Assembly: GCA_016709995.1 (NCBI GenBank)
Contig: JADJLQ010000002.1
Span: 682,001 to 746,000 of the forward strand
Direction of reading: 5' to 3'
DNA: 64,000 nucleotides
Origin: Saprospiraceae bacterium
GTDB taxonomy: Bacteria; Bacteroidota; Bacteroidia; Chitinophagales; Saprospiraceae
In this document: positions 1-8,764 of the stretch, one piece after another
Numbering within the stretch: position 1 is the stretch's first letter
Layout: each line of letters opens with the position of its first letter
Made by a program: the position numbers and the translations under genes
The notes under the pieces: generated by a model
Seen by the model: the letters and a program-made list of their open reading frames with translations, nothing else
What the model was told of the DNA's origin: nothing
Database searches by the model: none

Positions 1-831
1 GAGATGAAAAAATTTATTTTACCCAAAGATTATCCTGAGGTGGATTTTGACCTGATGAAAATCTTCCTCATCGAAGGGTCAGACCGTATCTTGAGTGCTA
101 TGAGCCCCGGCTCATCCTCTACAGCCAAAAGCTATCTTGAAAAATTTGGTGTAGAAGTCTTCACCAATAGGACAGTCGCTCATTATGATGGATCCGTGGC
201 TACCTTATCGGATCAAAGTACCATTCAAACCAGTACAGTGATCTGGGCTGCCGGTGTCAAAGCTGTCCGAATCGATGGTTTGAGACAGGAAGTATACCTG
301 CCAAATAATCGCATCATAGTAGATCCTTACAATCGGGTGACCGGGTATGATAATATATATGTACTCGGTGATCAGGCGGTAGGGGTGACGGCGATGCCGC
401 AGGTAGCACAGGTAGCTATACAACAAGCATGGAGGCTGGCCAAAAATCTCAATAAAGGATTTGATCTTGCCAAGTGGAGACCTTTTAAATATCATGATAT
501 GGGTACCATGGCGACCGTAGGGCGTAATAAAGCAGTTGCTGAGATCTACGGCCTTAAATTTTCAGGATTTGTTGCCTGGTTTATCTGGATGTTTATTCAC
601 TTGATTTCATTATTAGGCTTTAAAAACCGGTTGCAGACTTTGATCAATTGGGCCTGGAATTATTTTTCATATGACCAATCTTTGAGATTAATGATCAACT
701 CCCACAAAGAACCAACCTTTCTACGCAGCCCCTCATCCAAAGCCTTCCGTCAAGTTGCTTCTACTCAGGCGAAAGAAACAAAAGATGGGTCCAGACCTTC
801 CAATGAACGAATATTAGCTACAAATCCTTAG
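1..831 (+). CDS. Type II NADH:quinone oxidoreductase (NDH-2), C-terminal part
   Basis: C-terminal two thirds of a single-subunit, FAD-dependent NADH dehydrogenase that passes electrons from NADH to quinone at the inner membrane without pumping protons. The frame is open to the first base, so the gene starts outside the window. Visible signs are VIWAAGV after the NADH-binding half, YVLGDQA (the FAD-contacting GD motif), and MPQVAQVAIQQA, which matches the AQxAxQ quinone-site motif of NDH-2. A hydrophobic stretch, FVAWFIWMFIHLISLLGF, near residues 190-207 fits the C-terminal membrane-association region. The family is usually about 430 residues, so roughly 150 are missing upstream. The family call is firm; the quinone type cannot be seen. 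Confidence 0.88.
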   Translation, partial: EMKKFILPKDYPEVDFDLMKIFLIEGSDRILSAMSPGSSSTAKSYLEKFGVEVFTNRTVAHYDGSVATLSDQSTIQTSTVIWAAGVKAVRIDGLRQEVYLPNNRIIVDPYNRVTGYDNIYVLGDQAVGVTAMPQVAQVAIQQAWRLAKNLNKGFDLAKWRPFKYHDMGTMATVGRNKAVAEIYGLKFSGFVAWFIWMFIHLISLLGFKNRLQTLINWAWNYFSYDQSLRLMINSHKEPTFLRSPSSKAFRQVASTQAKETKDGSRPSNERILATNP

Positions 832-907
832 GTATATGCTTCATAATACCAGCCTGGGCTGAGCCATTAGTTCTTTAGCAGCTTACTTCTATAGGATTTA
901 ATTAACG

Positions 908-915
908 TAACTTTG
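908..915 (+). promoter_or_regulatory. Probable Bacteroidota -7 promoter element
   Basis: TAACTTTG matches the Bacteroidota sigma factor consensus TAnnTTTG and lies about 35 bases before the GTG start of the DEAD-box helicase. No clear TTTG element is seen at the expected -33 position, so this is a half-match. Confidence 0.4.
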
Positions 916-950
916 CCGCGCGAGCAAATTTTTGACTATAATACAACCAA

Positions 951-2612
951 GTGAATAAATTCGAAACATTAGGCATAGAACCTAATCTGGTGAAAGCCAT
1001 TAAAGATTTGGGATTTGAGACCCCAACTGAAATTCAGGAAAAAGCAATACCGGTATTACTCGGTGGGACCAATGATTTTATTGGGCTGGCTCAAACCGGT
1101 ACCGGCAAGACAGCTGCTTTTGGGTTGCCCCTCCTCCAATTATTGGACGCAAGCAAAAAATATCCCCAGGCATTGATCATCTGCCCGACGAGGGAACTTT
1201 GTATGCAGATCAGCAAGGACCTGATCACTTATAAAAAGTATACCTCCGGCATCAATACCTGCGCCGTCTATGGAGGTGCCTCGATCGTCGATCAAATCAA
1301 ACAGATCAAGCGCGGTATCCAGATCGTCATCGCCACACCAGGCCGCCTCATCGATGTGATCGAACGCAAAGCCATTGACCTCAAACACATCCAATATATC
1401 GTCCTGGATGAAGCTGATGAAATGCTCAATATGGGATTTAGAGAAGATATCGAGCATGTGCTGCAACATACTCCTGAACGGGAACGAATTTGGCTGTTTA
1501 GTGCCACGATGCCTACAGAAGTTAAAGCAGTCAGCAGGCGATTTATGAAAGCTCCTTTGGAGATCACTATCGGCAAAATCAATACGGCCAATATCTCCAT
1601 CGATCACCAATTCACGATGGTCCTGCATAATAACCGGTATGAAGCTTTAAAAAGGCTCATCGATTTTAACCCTGGCATGTATGGTCTTATTTTCACCCGC
1701 ACCAAACTGGATGCTCAAAACATCACGGAGAGCCTGGTGAGAGAAGGATATGATGTGGATGCACTCCATGGTGACTTGAGCCAGGCGCAGCGTGATAAGG
1801 TCATGGCAAGATTCAGGTCCAAAGAGTTACAGCTATTAATTGCCACGGATGTTGCAGCCCGGGGTATTGATGTAAAAGGGATCACCCATGTCATCAATTA
1901 CGAATTGCCGGACGATCCTGAAGTCTATACACATCGAAGTGGCCGTACCGGACGGGCAGGTCTTAGCGGGATTTGTATGAGCATAGTGACCCCTAAAGAG
2001 CGCAGCCGGATCGAGCAGATCGAACGGTTTGTCAAAATGCAGTTTCACCGATTTGATATTCCTTCCGGAAAGGATGTGTGTAGAAAACAGTTCTTTCACT
2101 TTATGGATAAAATGCTTGCTGCTGACATCAGTCATGGTGATTATGAAACCTATTTGCCGGATCTCAAAGAAAAATTTGATCATATATCCAAAGAAGACAT
2201 CCTCAAACGCATGATTGGATTTGAATTTAATCGATTCCTTCAATATTATGAGAATGCAGCAGACCTGAATATCAAAAAAGAAGATCGCTCGAGGGCTAAA
2301 CTTAAATCGGGTCCTGTTGGCAGATCTTCCTCTGGCAATGACCGTTCAAGATCATATGATGGCGGAGGTGGCAATGCCAATTATAAAAGAATCTTTGTCA
2401 ATCTGGGTCAGAAAGATGGATTTTACAAAGCCTCATTTCTTCAGTTTATCCTGGACACCAGCAATCTTAATAAGGAAGTATTGGGTAGAATAGATATGAA
2501 GACGCTTGGCAGCACCTTTGAGATAGAATCTTCTTCCGCTTCAAAAATGATCAAATCGCTGGATGGTAAAATGTACAAGGGCCGAAGGATCAAAATGAAT
2601 GAAGATAGGTAA
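951..2612 (+). CDS. DEAD-box ATP-dependent RNA helicase
   Basis: ATP-dependent RNA helicase that remodels structured RNA or ribosome assembly intermediates in the cytoplasm. All motifs are present in order: Q motif (GFETPTEIQ), motif I AQTGTGKT (residues 47-54), Ia PTREL, Ib TPGRLID, DEAD at residues 153-156, SAT near 184, ATDVAARGIDV, and HRSGRTGRAG. A basic Ser/Gly-rich linker near residue 440-475 leads into a roughly 75-residue C-terminal domain of the DbpA RNA-binding type (KRIFVNLG...GRRIKM), as in the CsdA/DeaD group. Length (553 residues) fits. The start is GTG; it sits just after a TAnnTTTG element and keeps the Q motif intact. It could serve as a cold-shock helicase, but the exact RNA target is unknown. 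Confidence 0.95.
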   Translation: MNKFETLGIEPNLVKAIKDLGFETPTEIQEKAIPVLLGGTNDFIGLAQTGTGKTAAFGLPLLQLLDASKKYPQALIICPTRELCMQISKDLITYKKYTSGINTCAVYGGASIVDQIKQIKRGIQIVIATPGRLIDVIERKAIDLKHIQYIVLDEADEMLNMGFREDIEHVLQHTPERERIWLFSATMPTEVKAVSRRFMKAPLEITIGKINTANISIDHQFTMVLHNNRYEALKRLIDFNPGMYGLIFTRTKLDAQNITESLVREGYDVDALHGDLSQAQRDKVMARFRSKELQLLIATDVAARGIDVKGITHVINYELPDDPEVYTHRSGRTGRAGLSGICMSIVTPKERSRIEQIERFVKMQFHRFDIPSGKDVCRKQFFHFMDKMLAADISHGDYETYLPDLKEKFDHISKEDILKRMIGFEFNRFLQYYENAADLNIKKEDRSRAKLKSGPVGRSSSGNDRSRSYDGGGGNANYKRIFVNLGQKDGFYKASFLQFILDTSNLNKEVLGRIDMKTLGSTFEIESSSASKMIKSLDGKMYKGRRIKMNEDR

Positions 2613-2639
2613 GGAAGGGTAGTGGATAATTGGGGCGGA

Positions 2640-3419
2640 TCAATTCAGCATTTCCGATACAGTTTTGAATAAATATCCTTTGTCCTGGAGATAGCGGATT
2701 AGGCCCGGGACTTGTTTAAAAAATTTTTCATGTCTGGCACTTCCGGCACCAATATGCATCAACAGGATAAAACCATTCAAGCCTGAAGTTGAGTTCATGT
2801 CATATGCTGTGATCGAATTCCATATAGTTAGGTTACTTCTAAAATTTTTATCCTGATCACCCGTATAATCTGCATGACTCAATGTACCTGGTGTATAATT
2901 GATCAATTGATATCCAGCTTGTTTTGTCCATGCAGCTATGGCGTCGTTATACCACTCATACGGGGGTAGAAAAAAGGTAGCTTTGGATATGTCCACCCCG
3001 ATCTTTTTCATCGATAGATAGTTTTGTGTAAGATCTGCTTCAAATTGCTGCCGGGTCACTAATAGACTGTCCCGATGTGTCCAATCACAATATAATAGAT
3101 GCTGGTCGGAGTGCCCTCCCAGGTAATGACCATCCCTGATCAAATTTTGAATACCTTTTTTAAATGATGCATGCCGGTAAAACCTGCCAGTGAAGAAAAA
3201 CGAAGCCTTAATCTTCGACTTTTTTAAAGCCCGTCGCACCAATTTTAATCCTTCTCCATATTCGTCCCCGGAAAAAATAATCGCGATTTGTTTTGTAGTC
3301 GAATCACCTCGCACGATAGCCCCATGATCATATTTTAAATCTCTTTTTGATTGGCCTTGGAGCACATGAGGTATCCAGACCATCAGGAAAAAGAAAATCA
3401 CAGTATGCAGTTTACTCAT
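2640..3419 (-). CDS. Exported polysaccharide deacetylase (NodB-fold)
   Basis: Predicted metal-dependent carbohydrate esterase removing acetyl groups from a polysaccharide in the periplasm. An N-terminal signal peptide (residues 1-22, ending VLQGQ) is followed by a NodB-like domain. IIFSGDEYG holds the first-motif aspartate, although it deviates from the usual TFDD. HSDQH fits the metal-binding HSxxH motif, and FLPPYEWYN resembles the RxPY/W region. The gene starts 53 bases after the stop of the GH29 fucosidase on the same strand, so the two probably form an operon for glycan trimming. The altered first motif (one D rather than DD) makes substrate and activity uncertain. Confidence 0.78.
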   Translation of the reverse strand: MSKLHTVIFFFLMVWIPHVLQGQSKRDLKYDHGAIVRGDSTTKQIAIIFSGDEYGEGLKLVRRALKKSKIKASFFFTGRFYRHASFKKGIQNLIRDGHYLGGHSDQHLLYCDWTHRDSLLVTRQQFEADLTQNYLSMKKIGVDISKATFFLPPYEWYNDAIAAWTKQAGYQLINYTPGTLSHADYTGDQDKNFRSNLTIWNSITAYDMNSTSGLNGFILLMHIGAGSARHEKFFKQVPGLIRYLQDKGYLFKTVSEMLN

Positions 3420-3472
3420 ACGAAGTCACGCTTCCGCATTGCTCAACTTTACGGATCTTCAAATTCCCTTCT

Positions 3473-4810
3473 TCAATCATTGACCACCTTAAATACCCAG
3501 GCGTATTTCCCTTTAACTTTTTTTGGTAAAGTAATCAGGTAATCACCATTTGAAAGTTGCGACCAGGCTAAAGATTTTTTGGATCCAAGCAGATAGATTT
3601 TGGACCCTGCTTTGGGATGTATATCATGTATCGTGGCGGTAGGACCATTCAGCTGATCAGCAATGACATAAGTATATTTGCCATCCTTGCTTTCCGTGAA
3701 TTTTAAATGTTCTCCTTCTTTATAATTTTTCCTGCTTCGGGTGTTATAGATAGACTCACCATTGGTCTTTAGCCATTTGCCCATCTCTTCCAGTCGATCT
3801 ACGCTTTCTGCAGGGATGAGCCCTTCTGCGGTGGGGCCTACATTGAGCAGATAATTGCCCCCTTTGGCAGCTACATCGATCAGGTTGCTGATGAGTTTTT
3901 CCGGAGCCTTCCAGTTATGATCATTCTTTTTAAAACCCCAGGTATCATTCATCGTCATACAAGATTCCCAGTCATAATTAGAGGTACCCTCGAGAATCTC
4001 CTGTTCCGGAGTGCCAAAATCTCCGGCAGCATCCGCATATTCATTCATGCCATTCATACCTTTTCGTCCTTTACCGATACGATTATTGATGATGATATTG
4101 GGACTCAGTTGTTTGATGAAATGATAGAGGTCTTTGCCCTGATCTTCTGTCCACTCAGGGATCCATTCACCGTCAAACCAGAGTACGGCAGGATCGTAGT
4201 TTTCGATGAGTTCTTTGATTTGAGGTTTGAGATAGTTTTCACGATAATTAGCCCAATCGGGGTTTTCTGTATTTTGATGGGTATAGTTTTTCTTTGATTC
4301 TGCATCGGGCTGATGCCAGTCCATGATGGAATGGTAAAAACACATTTTAATTCCTGCTGCTTTGCAGGCATCGGTCAGCTCTCTCAAGATATCCCTTTTG
4401 AACGGGCTGGCGTCCATAATATCATATTGAGTCACTTTAGAGTCCCATAAGCAAAAGCCATCATGATGTTTGGAGGTAATGACGATGTACTTGACACCGG
4501 TACTTTTAGCGATGTCTACCCATTTTTTTGCATCAAATTTGGTAGGATTGAACTGGTGCACAAATTCTTCATATTCCGCCGTAGGTATATTGGCACTATG
4601 CATGATCCATTCACCAATGCCTTTAGTCTCTTCTCCTTTGTAGATCCCTGCGGGAACAGAGTAAACACCCCAGTGGATGAACATGCCAAACCCAGCATCC
4701 CGCCACCACTCCATGCGGCGATCCCTTTCTGCTTTGGACTCCTGCATTTGAGAGAATGCCATCCAGGGTAAGCTTAGCATCAGCAGAAGCCATAAATACG
4801 ATCTTTTCAT
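3473..4810 (-). CDS. Alpha-L-fucosidase, glycoside hydrolase family 29
   Basis: Retaining alpha-L-fucosidase that releases fucose from glycans, exported to the periplasm by a clear signal peptide (residues 1-20, ending MAFSQ). GH29 hallmarks are GMFIHWGVYSVPAG near residue 42, TSKHHDGFCLWDS near 112, and LWFDGEW with the expected catalytic nucleophile Asp at residue 213. The catalytic barrel is followed by a short beta-rich C-terminal domain. Length (445) is typical for Bacteroidota GH29 enzymes without extra binding modules. It is upstream of the deacetylase in the same direction. No T9SS tail is seen, so periplasmic action is more likely than surface display. The acid/base residue cannot be placed by eye. 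Confidence 0.95.
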   Translation of the reverse strand: MKRSYLWLLLMLSLPWMAFSQMQESKAERDRRMEWWRDAGFGMFIHWGVYSVPAGIYKGEETKGIGEWIMHSANIPTAEYEEFVHQFNPTKFDAKKWVDIAKSTGVKYIVITSKHHDGFCLWDSKVTQYDIMDASPFKRDILRELTDACKAAGIKMCFYHSIMDWHQPDAESKKNYTHQNTENPDWANYRENYLKPQIKELIENYDPAVLWFDGEWIPEWTEDQGKDLYHFIKQLSPNIIINNRIGKGRKGMNGMNEYADAAGDFGTPEQEILEGTSNYDWESCMTMNDTWGFKKNDHNWKAPEKLISNLIDVAAKGGNYLLNVGPTAEGLIPAESVDRLEEMGKWLKTNGESIYNTRSRKNYKEGEHLKFTESKDGKYTYVIADQLNGPTATIHDIHPKAGSKIYLLGSKKSLAWSQLSNGDYLITLPKKVKGKYAWVFKVVND

Positions 4811-5073
4811 TGTAATGTTGGTTGATATTTTACTCCAAGATAAATATTTTTATCATGCCAGGTGATATTCCACTTTAAGGAAGCACATTTTGCCAGTTAG
4901 ATTGCATTGGGTTTATTTTAGCTTGTTTTACATATAGCTTCGAAAGGGGATAGTGAAGCTTCCTATCCCGCGTAAGATTGCGATTTATAGTCACCATCTG
5001 ACCTATGCCGGTGGTGGGGAGCGATAGACTAAATCTGAGTATCAACCATTGCCGGCCCTTCTTTTTTCTTCTT

Positions 5074-7500
5074 CTACTCCGGTGCTCCTTTGCCTGGCTC
5101 TCTGGATGGTGGTTTTGCCAAACCTATGTGTCCAAGACAAGGTAGCCACCCGACTATCCCAGGTCCGATCTGTAAAAAATCCATATTTTGATACTGTACG
5201 ATCACTGCAATATGATTGGTGGTAAATAAGTCTGAGACCGAAAGCTTGAAAGTCGATTTTCTATTGTGGGTAGTTTTGGCTAGTCCCGCCGTAACTTGAG
5301 CAAGATCCTTAATGATAAACAGGCCCCAGGCATTTTTTGATTGGTAAAAACTATTTAGCTCTGCTGACCAACCCTTTTTCCCCAGCACAAAACTATTTGA
5401 GAAGTTGAGATCAAATGCAGTGTAATCATTGTTTAATTGGCCTCCTTGCAGTGGACTGTTATACACATTGTAATAGACACTTGCCGCCATATTAGCTGTA
5501 TAAAACTTTTTATATTGAAGCGGGATAGATAAACCGAAATTGTAATTTTCAAAATCCTGCAGATTAGCAGGGATCTGGTACGATATTTTTGTTTGATCAT
5601 CCTGGCTAAAAATATCCGTGATGGTTGCATGACTTTTGGTATAACTCAGATTGGTTATATATTTATTTTTAAAAGTATGATTGAGTTCAAACACCTGGGA
5701 TGATACCGATCTTAAGCTTGGATCTCCCACGACATAGGTGTATGGGTCCACAAATATTCTAAAGGGGTTGAGCTGACGATAGGTTGGTCTGTCTATTCTG
5801 CGGCTATAGGAGAAAGAAAGTGTGTGATCCTTATTCAATTTTTGATTAAAAAAAAGGGTGGGAAATAGTTGAGCATAATCCCTGGTAAAGGACTCTCCGG
5901 TGGTTTGTTGGTTGCCATGGGTATGCGTATGCTCCATGCGTATGCCCACCTGAAAATCAAAAGAAGCATATTCTTGTGAAAAATTGATGTAGGCAGCATT
6001 GATGTTTTCACGGTAAATAAAATGATTGGATCGGGTCTGGTCCAGGGTGGCAGCATGATTGAAAATATTGAAAAATTTGATATCGCTGTTAGTGGTGACC
6101 AGCGAGGATTTGATACCTGTCTCCAGTTTGGATTTGTCATTGATAGGCTGCAAATAATCCGCTTTGGCAGATACTACTTCAATATTCCCTTTTTGATTTG
6201 TATTGAGCAAGTCATTAGAGGCAGGCAGACCCAGAGCATTATAATATTGATTGGTAAAATCCTGCAAGGCACGTGAGGTATATCCACCAAAATCTATATC
6301 TACGGTGAGCTCTCTGCCAGTGCTGTCAAAATTGTGTTTGAGATTGATATTACTGAAAGCATTAAAATTTTTTCCAGAAAAATGATTGTTCGTCTCTGTG
6401 GTATATGCCAATTGCCCAAGGGGATCAGTGATCCGGCTCGCGGTATTGCCATTGCGACTATGATTTAATAGATTTCCATTGACCATGACGCCGACGATGG
6501 TTTTTTTGTTTAAGTAGTAGTCTGCGCCAAATTTAAGATTTTGACTATTTAATGGTTGTGGAATAAAACTTTGCTGGTCAAACACAGACTCCAGGGTGCC
6601 ATCCGGATTAAGAAATTTTCTATTGATAAAGAATCGTGTAAAATTTTTTGGAGCGGAGATGGAATAATTTCCAAACAAGTTCCATTTTTTGTTTCTATAA
6701 TTCAAATTGCTTGTGGCCGAGGGTTTATAATATTTTCCCTGTCCCTGGTTTAGACTCAGGGTGCCGTTCAACCCCTGGCGAATGTCTTTTTTAAATTTAA
6801 TATTGATGATACCTGCATTGCCGGCGGCATCATATTTGGAGGAGGGGTTAGTGATGAGCTCTATTTTTTCAATGGAAGATGCCGGAACACTTTTAAGATA
6901 TTGCATGAGGTCAGTACCTGCCAAAGGACTGGGTTTACCATCTATCATGATGATTACACCCTGTTTTCCCCGAAGCCTGATGCCACTCTCTTCGTTGACT
7001 ACGACACCGGGTGACCGCTCTAATAAATTGAGCACATGGCTGCCGGCGGAAGATATACTGTTTTCGACATTGATGATGATGCGATCGAGCTTTCTTTCAA
7101 TCAGGGGCACCTTAGCCGTAACTTCTACTTCTGATAATGTTTGAGTAGAAGCGTTTAGTATGATATCCCCTAATTTAAATTGGTTCATTTCAGGACTGAT
7201 GTTAATCTCGCCGGATCTATAAGTATCGTAGCCAATATAGCTGATGAGTATAAAATACTTTTCTGGAGCAATATTTTCTAACTGAAATCCCCCATCCTTA
7301 TCCGGCAAAGTAGTTTTGCTTAAAAAGGTATCACTCATTCTCATCAAAGCAATAGTTGCAAAATCTGCCGGTTGTTGGTTTTCGACAAAAACGCTTCCTG
7401 TAACCATGCCATTATTAGAGGATTGACCAACGATATTGGTGAAGTACGATAGTGCCAGGATAAAACCCATTAATTTTACCATAATAATTATTTGGCTCAA
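5074..7500 (-). CDS. Outer-membrane beta-barrel protein, TonB-receptor-like (C-terminus frameshifted)
   Basis: Outer-membrane protein with a signal peptide, a carboxypeptidase-regulatory-like domain (about residues 31-110), a plug-like domain (LLERSPGVVVNEESGIRLRG, residues 160-180) and a long barrel of the OMP_b-brl_3 type. Substrate is unknown; such proteins are peptide or siderophore receptor relatives. The last 30 residues do not look like a barrel end. If the T-run of the coding strand (A6 on + at 5174-5179) had one more base, the frame would continue as DRTWDSRVATLSW then THRFGK and stop at 5042, the expected final strand. A TACCTTTG match on the minus strand at 7498-7505 overlaps the annotated ATG. 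The real start may therefore be Met7 (7482) or Met11 (7470), which also give better signal peptides. Confidence 0.85.
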   Translation of the reverse strand: MSQIIIMVKLMGFILALSYFTNIVGQSSNNGMVTGSVFVENQQPADFATIALMRMSDTFLSKTTLPDKDGGFQLENIAPEKYFILISYIGYDTYRSGEINISPEMNQFKLGDIILNASTQTLSEVEVTAKVPLIERKLDRIIINVENSISSAGSHVLNLLERSPGVVVNEESGIRLRGKQGVIIMIDGKPSPLAGTDLMQYLKSVPASSIEKIELITNPSSKYDAAGNAGIINIKFKKDIRQGLNGTLSLNQGQGKYYKPSATSNLNYRNKKWNLFGNYSISAPKNFTRFFINRKFLNPDGTLESVFDQQSFIPQPLNSQNLKFGADYYLNKKTIVGVMVNGNLLNHSRNGNTASRITDPLGQLAYTTETNNHFSGKNFNAFSNINLKHNFDSTGRELTVDIDFGGYTSRALQDFTNQYYNALGLPASNDLLNTNQKGNIEVVSAKADYLQPINDKSKLETGIKSSLVTTNSDIKFFNIFNHAATLDQTRSNHFIYRENINAAYINFSQEYASFDFQVGIRMEHTHTHGNQQTTGESFTRDYAQLFPTLFFNQKLNKDHTLSFSYSRRIDRPTYRQLNPFRIFVDPYTYVVGDPSLRSVSSQVFELNHTFKNKYITNLSYTKSHATITDIFSQDDQTKISYQIPANLQDFENYNFGLSIPLQYKKFYTANMAASVYYNVYNSPLQGGQLNNDYTAFDLNFSNSFVLGKKGWSAELNSFYQSKNAWGLFIIKDLAQVTAGLAKTTHNRKSTFKLSVSDLFTTNHIAVIVQYQNMDFLQIGPGIVGWLPCLGHIGLAKPPSREPGKGAPE

Positions 7501-7599
7501 AGGTATTGGGCCTCATCCAGGACACCTTCCCCCATTCAGCGGGATATCTGGTCTTTTTATCTCAACCAACCTGGTAGCCAGAGTATCCTTGAGTTAAAG

Positions 7600-7992
7600 T
7601 CAGTACACGATTTCGACCTGTCCGGTTACGATCCTGGCGACCGGGCATTTTGGGAGCAATGATTTTAATCGTGCATATTGCTCTTCGTCGAGATCGCCTT
7701 CGACGGTGAGTGCTTCGTGGATTTTATTCAGCACTCCGGACTCAGTTTTGACTTCCTCGAGTCTTAGCTCGATCTTGATCTTATCTACAGGCCATTCTTT
7801 TCTAGCAGCATACATGCGCAGGGTGATCGTAGCACAAGTCCCGACTGCGCTGAGGAGTAGTTCGCCGGGAGAGGGTCCGGTATTGCCTCCATGATTGTAC
7901 TCAGGTTCGTCGGCATACCAGGTATGGATTCCGTTGGAGCAGGCACAGCGATAGGGGGCATCGATGGATTCGATAGTGGTGATTCTAGCCAT
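7600..7992 (-). CDS. OsmC/Ohr family peroxiredoxin-like protein
   Basis: Small cytoplasmic thiol-peroxidase-fold protein that would reduce organic hydroperoxides. The two family cysteines are visible: Cys53 in SAVGTCATITLRM, at the start of the central helix, and Cys116 in LPKCPVARIV. NTGPSPGELLLSA before the first Cys is typical of the YhfA/OsmC subgroup. Length (130 residues) is normal. It lies 8 bases after the metallo-hydrolase gene on the same strand, so the two are probably co-transcribed, a pairing that suggests a sulfur or peroxide detoxification role. Which peroxide is used cannot be told. Confidence 0.9.
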   Translation of the reverse strand: MARITTIESIDAPYRCACSNGIHTWYADEPEYNHGGNTGPSPGELLLSAVGTCATITLRMYAARKEWPVDKIKIELRLEEVKTESGVLNKIHEALTVEGDLDEEQYARLKSLLPKCPVARIVTGQVEIVY

Positions 7993-8000
7993 AGGTAGTA

Positions 8001-8639
8001 TTAGTTTAAAAATGGGTTGTGCATACGTTCATGACCTATGGTCGTAGAGGGTCCATGCCCGGGATAGACCGATACAGTATCCGGTAAGGTGAATAATTTT
8101 TGATGAATGTTTTGCAGTAATAGTTGGTGATTGCCTCCCGGCAGATCTGTCCTGCCGATAGATTCATAAAACAATACATCCCCAGCGATCAGGATCTGTT
8201 CCGACGCCTGGTAGAGGCAGATACTCGCTGGTGAATGACCTGGCGCAGATAGTAGAGTCCAAGACATTTCGCCAAGTGGGATCGTATCAGCATCGGTCAT
8301 CAAATGATCCGGGCTGGGAGAAGCTTCGGCTTTGATCGCATACATATCAGCTACCCGCATCATTTGGCTCAGCATCATTTCTTCACCCAGCGGCACCCAA
8401 AGGGGGATATCAAAGGTCTCTTTGCACCACTTATTCCCCAGTACATGATCTATATGACAATGTGTGTTGATCAGAAGTGTTGGGCGTAGTCCTTCTTTTT
8501 TGATAAAGGTTTCGAGCATTTTTCTTTCATTGCCATCATTGCATCCCGGATCGATGATCAACGCTGATCCTTGCTCATCATAAAGGACATACGTGTTTTC
8601 ACTAAAAGCATTAAATGTGAATAATTTGACATGAATCAT
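8001..8639 (-). CDS. MBL-fold metallo-hydrolase (glyoxalase II-like)
   Basis: Metallo-beta-lactamase-fold hydrolase, cytoplasmic, close to hydroxyacylglutathione hydrolase-type thioesterases. The zinc ligands are visible: THCHIDH (HxHxDH), APGHSPAS, GDVLF with the bridging Asp, and YPGHGP. The sequence IGRTDLPGG is typical of the YcbL-like short subgroup lacking the C-terminal glutathione-binding helices. I prefer the ATG at 8639, which gives MIHVKLFTFNAFSENTYVLY, the normal family start. An in-frame ATG at 8657 adds six unconserved residues. It is the first gene of a likely two-gene operon with OsmC. The exact thioester substrate is unknown. Confidence 0.9.
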   Translation of the reverse strand: MIHVKLFTFNAFSENTYVLYDEQGSALIIDPGCNDGNERKMLETFIKKEGLRPTLLINTHCHIDHVLGNKWCKETFDIPLWVPLGEEMMLSQMMRVADMYAIKAEASPSPDHLMTDADTIPLGEMSWTLLSAPGHSPASICLYQASEQILIAGDVLFYESIGRTDLPGGNHQLLLQNIHQKLFTLPDTVSVYPGHGPSTTIGHERMHNPFLN

Positions 8640-8764
8640 AGGAGCAAAGGAATGCAATTTTTATCGAAAGAACTAGATACTTGTGGCCAATCACTTGTGA
8701 AGACTAGGGAAATACACCTGTTATTTCTTTCATGAATGAGATTAGAAAAAAACAGTATCCATGT

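Noticed and set aside
1140..1628. 162-codon minus-strand frame inside the DEAD-box helicase gene
   Set aside because: Fully inside a strongly conserved gene on the other strand and without any recognisable motif.
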